DNA from: Achromobacter insuavis | Lineage (GTDB): Bacteria > Pseudomonadota > Gammaproteobacteria > Burkholderiales > Burkholderiaceae_B | Reading direction: 5' to 3' | Assembly (NCBI RefSeq): GCF_902859645.1 | Contig: NZ_CADIJR010000042.1 | Span: 1 to 59,117 of the forward strand | Length of the DNA stretch: 59,117 bases | In this document: positions 54,257 through 59,117 of the stretch, in pieces | Position numbering within the stretch: position 1 is the stretch's first letter | Layout: each line of letters starts with the position of its first letter | Program-made: the position numbers and the translations under genes | The notes under the pieces: model-generated | Told to the model about the DNA's origin: nothing | Databases searched by the model: none | What the model saw: only the letters and a program-made list of their open reading frames with translations

Positions 54257-55558
54257 CTAGCGCAGCACGGTGTCGGCCACCAGTTCCAGCCCGCTGGCCG
54301 GCACGTCGGTTTCCACCGGCGTGCCGCCCACGTCGCCGGGCTGCGGCATCGCCGTGCCCGAGCGGCTGACGCGGATTTCGACGCGCACGCGGCCGGCGCT
54401 GGACAACAGCGCCTGCGGCGACATGGCGTTGCTGTCGTCGAGCGTGAAGGCGCGCGGCAGGTCGGCGGCGCGCAGCCGCAACACGGCCAGCGGCATGCGC
54501 GAACCCGAGGCGGGGCGCGCCAGGATGAAGACGGTGTCGGTCGGTTGCACCTGGGCCATCAGGGCGGGGGCGATCCGCGCCTGGCCGCTGAGGCGGCCCG
54601 GGGCGGCGGCCTGGCTCGCCGGTGGCGTGGCGGCGGACGCTTGCGAAGGCGAGGATTGGGCGGTCACCGGAGCCTGGGCCGGCGTCGCGGGCTGCGCGCC
54701 GCCAGCCGATGCGACCGCGCGGGCCTGGGCGATGTTGGATTCGATCTGGCGCGCGGCCTCGGAATCCGGCGGCAGCAAGCTTTGCAGGCGCTGCCAGTAT
54801 TCCAGCGCCTGGGCGGCGTCGCCGCGCCGCAGGGCCATCATGCCGGCCAGCGCCAGGGCCTTGGGCTGGTCGGGGTTGACCGCCAGCGCCTGCGCCACCG
54901 CCGCGATCGAGGCCGCGTCCGGCGCGCCCTGGTTGGCGGACAGCAGCGCGTCGGCCAGGTCGGCCAGCACCTGCGGCTGCGCCGGCGCCAGCCGCAGCAC
55001 TTCGCGGTAGGCGGCGGCCGCGTCGGTGTAGCGGCCCAGGGTTTCGTAGGAGCGCGCCAGCGTGTACCAGCCCTCGGCGTCATCCGGCGCGGCGCGCAGG
55101 CGCTGGGCCAGCGCGTTGATGGCCAGCGCCATGGCGTCGCCGTCGTCGCCGGCATGCGGTTCGGCGGCGCCGGCCGTGGCCACGGTGGCGGCGGCGCGCG
55201 GGTTGCCCAGGTGCTGATAGAGCAGGGCCGCCGCCAGCGGCACCGCCAGACTCAACAGGCAGGCGACGGCGATGCCGGCGCGCTGGCCCGCGGCCGACGG
55301 CGCCGCCGTGCCGCGCCGGGCCAGGTCCTGCAGCAGGTCGCGTTGCAGTTCCTCGTCGGCGCGCATGGCCGCGTCGGCGCTCAGGGCGCCATCGCGCTGG
55401 TCGCGCCGCAACTGCTCGCGCTGCGCCAGGTAGAAGGCGCGCAGGCCGGCATCGGCCGCGTTGTCCTCGGCCGGCGGCGGACGGCGCAGCAGCGGCGGCA
55501 CCAGGCACAGCAGGGTGGCCAGCAACAGTACCAGTACGGATAGCCAGAGCGCGGTCAT
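54257..55558 (-). CDS. ccmI: Cytochrome c biogenesis protein CcmI (long form, operon 2)
   Basis: A 433-residue protein. The N-terminal helix LWLSVLVLLLATLLCLVPPLL and a second near residue 90 (GIAVACLLSLAVPLAAALLY) flank the leucine-rich cytoplasmic loop (FYLAQREQLRRDQRDGALSADAAM). TPRs occupy about 130-270 (LAQRLRAAPDDAEGWYTLARSYETLGRYTDAAAAYREVL). A C-terminal beta domain (SGQARIAPALMAQVQPTDTVFILARPASG) completes the full-length CcmI/CycH architecture. It overlaps ccmH by 4 bases. Confidence 0.92.
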   Translation of the reverse strand: MTALWLSVLVLLLATLLCLVPPLLRRPPPAEDNAADAGLRAFYLAQREQLRRDQRDGALSADAAMRADEELQRDLLQDLARRGTAAPSAAGQRAGIAVACLLSLAVPLAAALLYQHLGNPRAAATVATAGAAEPHAGDDGDAMALAINALAQRLRAAPDDAEGWYTLARSYETLGRYTDAAAAYREVLRLAPAQPQVLADLADALLSANQGAPDAASIAAVAQALAVNPDQPKALALAGMMALRRGDAAQALEYWQRLQSLLPPDSEAARQIESNIAQARAVASAGGAQPATPAQAPVTAQSSPSQASAATPPASQAAAPGRLSGQARIAPALMAQVQPTDTVFILARPASGSRMPLAVLRLRAADLPRAFTLDDSNAMSPQALLSSAGRVRVEIRVSRSGTAMPQPGDVGGTPVETDVPASGLELVADTVLR

Positions 55559-56121
55559 GGGCCGCTATCCAGGTAGCGCGCCGCGCGGGCGCGTTCGTCG
55601 GTGGTCAGCGGCGGCCGGCTGCGGGGCCGCCGCGCCACGGTGCGCCACAGCACCGCGAAGCCCAGCGCCAGCAGCGCGAACGGGCCCAGCCACAGCAGCC
55701 AGGTGATGGGCTTGAAGGGCGGCTCATAGCGCACGAAATCGCCGTAGCGGTCTTCGAAGAAACGCATGATCTGCGCGTCGCTGCGGCCCTCGGCCAGCTG
55801 GCTCCGGATCAGGTTGCGCATGTCGTGCGCCAGCGGCGCGTTGGATTCGGCCAGCGACTGGTTCTGGCACACCAGGCAGCGCAGGCCATGGGCCAGGTGC
55901 TCGGCGCGCTGCTCCAGCGCTGGCGGCAGCGGGGGCGACGGCACCTGGGCCCGGGCCGGCGCCAGCGACCCCAGCGCCAGCAGCAATGCCAGCAGCGGCG
56001 CGGCCAGGCCATGGCCCGGGCGGCGCCGCGGCGGCTGGCCGCCGTGACCCTCCTGGATGCCCGGCGATTGCGCCGGGCGCCAGGCCGGGGCGGGCGCGGG
56101 ATGGCGGGACCGCGTCATCAT
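55555..56121 (-). CDS. ccmH: Cytochrome c maturation protein CcmH (operon 2)
   Basis: A 188-residue protein. After a basic leader and signal helix (LLALLLALGSLAPARAQ) comes LRCLVCQNQSLAESNAPLAHDMRNLI with the LRCxxC motif near 83, then a C-terminal membrane helix (WLLWLGPFALLALGFAVLW). It reduces disulfides of apocytochrome c with CcmG. The start at 56121 overlaps the ccmG stop (ATGA). Confidence 0.92.
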   Translation of the reverse strand: MMTRSRHPAPAPAWRPAQSPGIQEGHGGQPPRRRPGHGLAAPLLALLLALGSLAPARAQVPSPPLPPALEQRAEHLAHGLRCLVCQNQSLAESNAPLAHDMRNLIRSQLAEGRSDAQIMRFFEDRYGDFVRYEPPFKPITWLLWLGPFALLALGFAVLWRTVARRPRSRPPLTTDERARAARYLDSGP

Positions 56122-56639
56122 TGCAGCGCCTCGATCATCGGTTGCAGCCGGGTGCGCCAGATATCCGGCGTGATCAGGCCCAACTGGCGGTAGCGGATGC
56201 GGCCGGCGCTGTCGATGACGAAGGTCTCGGGCACGCCGTAGACGCCGTATTCGATGCCGACGCGGCCGTCGACGTCGCTGGCGGACGCAATGTACGGATC
56301 GCCATGACGGCCCAGCCAGGCCAGCGCGTCCTCCGGCTTGTCCTTGTAGTTCAGGCCGTACAGCGGCACGTTGTGCCGCCGCGCCACCTCGCGCAGCACC
56401 GGCAGTTCCTCGCGGCAGGGCGCGCACCACGAGGCCCACACGTTCAGCAGCCAGACCTTGCCGCGCATCGCCTGCACGTCCAGCCGCTCGCCGGGCGCGT
56501 GCAGCAGCGGCAGGCCGATGGCGGGGGCGGGCTTGTCGATCATGGCCGAGGGCACGGCTCGCGGATCGCGCGACAGCCCCATGGCCAGGAACACCGCCAT
56601 GGCGAGAAAGACCGCGAGCGGCACCAGGTATCGCAGCAT
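56118..56639 (-). CDS. ccmG: Thiol:disulfide interchange protein CcmG/DsbE (operon 2)
   Basis: A 173-residue membrane-tethered thioredoxin-like protein (anchor LVPLAVFLAMAVFLAMGL). The active site is WASWCAPCREELPVL near residue 72; GVYGVPETFVID carries the cis-Pro. It differs from the operon-1 copy at the active site (CAPC versus CVAC). The start shares one base with the ccmF stop (TGATG). Confidence 0.94.
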   Translation of the reverse strand: MLRYLVPLAVFLAMAVFLAMGLSRDPRAVPSAMIDKPAPAIGLPLLHAPGERLDVQAMRGKVWLLNVWASWCAPCREELPVLREVARRHNVPLYGLNYKDKPEDALAWLGRHGDPYIASASDVDGRVGIEYGVYGVPETFVIDSAGRIRYRQLGLITPDIWRTRLQPMIEALQ

Positions 56640-58642
56640 CAGTAGCCCTCGCGCGGCGTGGCCGGCACGGCGCCGGCGCGGGGGTGGGCGGCCCGCGCCG
56701 CTTGCTGGCGGTAGCGCCTGTCGCCCGCGGCCAGCAGGCCGCCCAGCGCCATCAGCAGGCAGCCGGACCAGATCCACGCCATGAACGGCTTGACCTGGAT
56801 GCGCACCGTCCAGGCGCTGCCGCCGGCCGGTTCGCCCAGGGCCACGAACAGGTCGCGGGTGAAGCCGCTGTCGATCGCGGCCTGGCTCAGCGGCATGTCC
56901 TGCACCGTGTAGAGGCGCTTCTCCGGATACAGCGTGGTGACGGGCCGGCCGTCGGCGCGGGTGACGCGGAATTCGGCGCGCTGCGCGCTGTAGTTGGGGC
57001 CGGTGGCCGGCGCCAGCGCGGCGAAGGTGAAGCGGTAGCCGCCGGCCTCCTGCACCGCGCCCAGGTCCAGCCGCAGTTCCTGCTTGACCTCGTAGCCGTT
57101 GGCCAGGGTGGCGCCGGCGATGAAGACGCCGATGCCGGCGTGCGCCAGCAGCATGCCGTACCAGGCGCGCGGCTGGCGCCCCAGGCGCCGCAGCCAGTGG
57201 CCGTCGCCGTCGGTCAGGCGCTGCCAGGCGTGGGCGGCGGCGCTGGCGATCGACCAGGCCGCCAGCCACAGGCCCAGGATCACCAGCGGCGAGCCCAGCC
57301 GCGCCGGACCCGGCATGGCCAGCGGCAGCAGCACCGCCGTGGCCACGCTGACGCCGAAGGCGACGCGCAGCCGGCGGCCCAGGTCGGGCGCCTGCGCCTG
57401 CTTCCAGCGCGCCACCGGGCCGACGCCCATCAGGAAGATGGCCGGCGTCATCAGCGGCACGAACACGGCCTCGAAGTAGGGCGGGCCGATGGAGATCTTG
57501 CCCCAGTCCAGCACGTCCAGCGCCACCGGGTACAGCGTGCCCAGCAGCACCGAGGCGGCGGCCACGGTCAGCACCACGTTGTTGGCCAGCAGCAGCGATT
57601 CGCGCGACAGCAGCGCGAAGCCGCCGCCCAGGCCGACCTTGGGCGCGCGCCAGGCGTACAGCGTGAGCGAGCCGCCCACCACCAGCGTCATGAAGCCCAG
57701 GATGTACAGGCCGCGTCCCGGATCGACCGCGAAGGCGTGGACCGAGGTCAGCACGCCCGAGCGCACCAGGAAAGTCCCCAGCAGGCTGAGCGAGAACGCG
57801 CACAGGGCCAGCAGCACGGTCCAGCTGCGGAACGCGCCGCGCCGTTCGGTGACGATGAGCGAATGGATCAGCGCGGTGCCCGCCAGCCACGGCATGAAGG
57901 AGGCGTTTTCGACCGGGTCCCAGAACCACCAGCCGCCCCAGCCCAGCACGTAGTAGGCCCAGGCGCTGCCGAGCAGGATGCCGAGGGTCAGGAAGGTCCA
58001 GGCCGCCAGCGTCCACGGCCGCACCCAGCGCGCCCACAGCGCGTCCAGTTCGCCCGACAGCAGCGCGGCGATGGCGAAGGCGAAGGCGACCGAGAAGCCG
58101 ACGTAGCCCATGTACAGCATGGGCGGATGCACGATCATGCCCGGGTCCTGCAGCAGCGGGTTGAGGTCGCGGCCGGCCATGGCCGGCGGCATCAGGCGCT
58201 CGAAGGGGTTGGACAGGAACAGCAGGAATAGCAGGAAGCCGGCGCTGATCCAGCCCATCACCGCCAGCACCCGGGCGACGAAGGCCAGCGGCAGGCGCCC
58301 GCTGCGCAGCGCCACCGCCAGGGTCCAGGCGCTGAGCAGATACAGCCACAGCAGCAGCGAGCCTTCGTGGCCGCCCCAGACGGCGGCGAAGCGGTAGGCG
58401 GCGGGCAGGTCGGCATGCGAATTGGCGGCCACGTACAGCACCGAATAGTCGTTTTTCAGGAATGACCAGGCCAGGCAGCCGATGGCCACCGTGGCCAGGC
58501 CGAACTGCGCCACGGCGGCGGGCCGCGCCACCGCCATGCCGGGCCGCCAGCCGGTGGCCGCGCCGACCAGCGGCAGCGTGCCCTGCGCCAGCGCCGCCAG
58601 CAGCGCCAGGATCAGGCTGAAGAGGCCGATCTCCGGGATCAT
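56639..58642 (-). CDS. ccmF: Heme lyase subunit CcmF (operon 2)
   Basis: A 667-residue polytopic protein. The WWD motif [20 protein letters not shown] and the His-containing blocks [25 protein letters not shown] and [14 protein letters not shown] are intact. The function is heme ligation to apocytochrome c, as for the operon-1 copy. Its 4-base overlap with ccmE indicates translational coupling. Confidence 0.95.
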   Translation of the reverse strand: MIPEIGLFSLILALLAALAQGTLPLVGAATGWRPGMAVARPAAVAQFGLATVAIGCLAWSFLKNDYSVLYVAANSHADLPAAYRFAAVWGGHEGSLLLWLYLLSAWTLAVALRSGRLPLAFVARVLAVMGWISAGFLLFLLFLSNPFERLMPPAMAGRDLNPLLQDPGMIVHPPMLYMGYVGFSVAFAFAIAALLSGELDALWARWVRPWTLAAWTFLTLGILLGSAWAYYVLGWGGWWFWDPVENASFMPWLAGTALIHSLIVTERRGAFRSWTVLLALCAFSLSLLGTFLVRSGVLTSVHAFAVDPGRGLYILGFMTLVVGGSLTLYAWRAPKVGLGGGFALLSRESLLLANNVVLTVAAASVLLGTLYPVALDVLDWGKISIGPPYFEAVFVPLMTPAIFLMGVGPVARWKQAQAPDLGRRLRVAFGVSVATAVLLPLAMPGPARLGSPLVILGLWLAAWSIASAAAHAWQRLTDGDGHWLRRLGRQPRAWYGMLLAHAGIGVFIAGATLANGYEVKQELRLDLGAVQEAGGYRFTFAALAPATGPNYSAQRAEFRVTRADGRPVTTLYPEKRLYTVQDMPLSQAAIDSGFTRDLFVALGEPAGGSAWTVRIQVKPFMAWIWSGCLLMALGGLLAAGDRRYRQQAARAAHPRAGAVPATPREGY

Positions 58643-59094
58643 CGCGCGTCCGCCCGCGCCGTGTTGGCGGTGGCGCCGGCGGCGGCGCGCTTGAGCGCGT
58701 CGGCGGCTTCGGGCGGCATGTAGTTCTCGTCGTGCTTGGCCAGCACTTCGGAGGCATGGAACACGCCGTCGGCGTCGAGCTTGCCGGCGGCCACCACGCC
58801 CTTGCCCTCGCGGAACAGGTCGGGCAGCAGGCCCTGGTAGGTCACGGGCACCGCGTGCGCGGTGTCGGTGACGATGAAGCGCAGCTTCAGCCCGTCGCGC
58901 TGCACCGAGCCTTCCTGCACCAGGCCGCCGACGCGAAAGCTGCCATGGGTCGGCGCCTCGCGCGCCGCCACCTGGGTCGGCGTGAAGAAGAACACCAGGT
59001 TCGATTGCAGCGCGTTGAGCACCAGCGCGACGGCCGCGGCCAGCAGGCCCAGGCCGCCCAGCAGCGCCAGGACGCGGCGCCGGCGCGGGCTCAT
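58639..59094 (-). CDS. ccmE: Heme chaperone CcmE (operon 2)
   Basis: A 151-residue protein with an N-terminal anchor ([19 protein letters not shown]) and the covalent heme-binding motif [10 protein letters not shown] near residue 127. The OB-fold strands ([38 protein letters not shown]) match the family. The start at 59094 overlaps the upstream stop codon. Confidence 0.95.
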   Translation of the reverse strand: MSPRRRRVLALLGGLGLLAAAVALVLNALQSNLVFFFTPTQVAAREAPTHGSFRVGGLVQEGSVQRDGLKLRFIVTDTAHAVPVTYQGLLPDLFREGKGVVAAGKLDADGVFHASEVLAKHDENYMPPEAADALKRAAAGATANTARADAR

Positions 59095-59117
59095 CGGCCG
59101 TCCCCGGCGCGCAGCCG
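59091..59117 (-). CDS. ccmD: 3' end of ccmD (operon 2), cut by window edge
   Basis: The last 27 bases, read on the minus strand, give an open frame RLRAGDGR followed by TGA whose last bases overlap the ccmE ATG (ATGA). Position and coupling identify it as the end of ccmD by analogy with operon 1. The sequence itself is too short for recognition. Confidence 0.55.
   Translation of the reverse strand, partial: RLRAGDGR

Overview
The window is high-G+C, densely packed proteobacterial DNA. Gene content points to a betaproteobacterium of the Alcaligenaceae (Achromobacter/Bordetella-like): a GTP-type PEP carboxykinase, System I cytochrome c maturation, torECAD and ttrBCA respiratory operons, and many TetR/AraC/LysR-regulated catabolic genes. 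This placement is inferred from gene content and composition only.

Layout. 1-9.4 kb is core-like metabolism: the start of an M20 amidohydrolase gene, a MATE exporter, a small acyl-CoA cluster (enoyl-CoA hydratase, PECR-type SDR, TetR regulator, acyl-CoA synthetase), pckG with a leader hairpin and strong terminator, and a methyltransferase. 9.4-9.9 kb is gene-free and holds a 177-base element bounded by perfect 30-base inverted repeats. 9.9-15.1 kb is a tightly coupled five-gene operon: SDR, styrene-monooxygenase-like oxygenase (styA-like), flavin reductase (styB-like), phytoene-desaturase-like FAD oxidoreductase and an outer-membrane protein. It is followed by a glutaredoxin-like protein, a lipoprotein and an AraC regulator whose C-terminus is frameshifted in a GC-dinucleotide tract.

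17.5-24.9 kb is mosaic accessory DNA: a toxin-first type II toxin-antitoxin pair, a small gene remnant, a lipoprotein, a ridA/lysR divergent pair, a relic of a second toxin gene, and an unfamiliar two-gene module (a ~1,090-residue alpha-helical-repeat protein coupled to a 169-residue WWW-motif protein). The module lies between two diverged copies of the 3' end of the lysR gene. 24.9-32.2 kb is a cell-surface-signalling and secretion cluster: FecI sigma factor, FecR, STN-type TonB-dependent receptor, a soluble TbpB-like/hemophilin-like secreted protein and its Slam translocon. 32.3-34.7 kb is lower in G+C, with a phospholipase D-fold protein and an unknown protein. Pirin and a family-6-like DNA glycosylase follow.

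36.6-59.1 kb is anaerobic respiration. A complete ccmABCDEFGHI operon runs leftward from 43.4 kb. torECAD (TMAO respiration) and an NrfG-like TPR gene run rightward, followed by ttrBCA (tetrathionate reductase). A second ccm operon (ccmI to ccmD, cut by the window edge) converges on ttrA. Near-identical FNR/Anr-type boxes precede torE and ttrB, so both reductases look oxygen-controlled, with dedicated heme-attachment machinery beside them.
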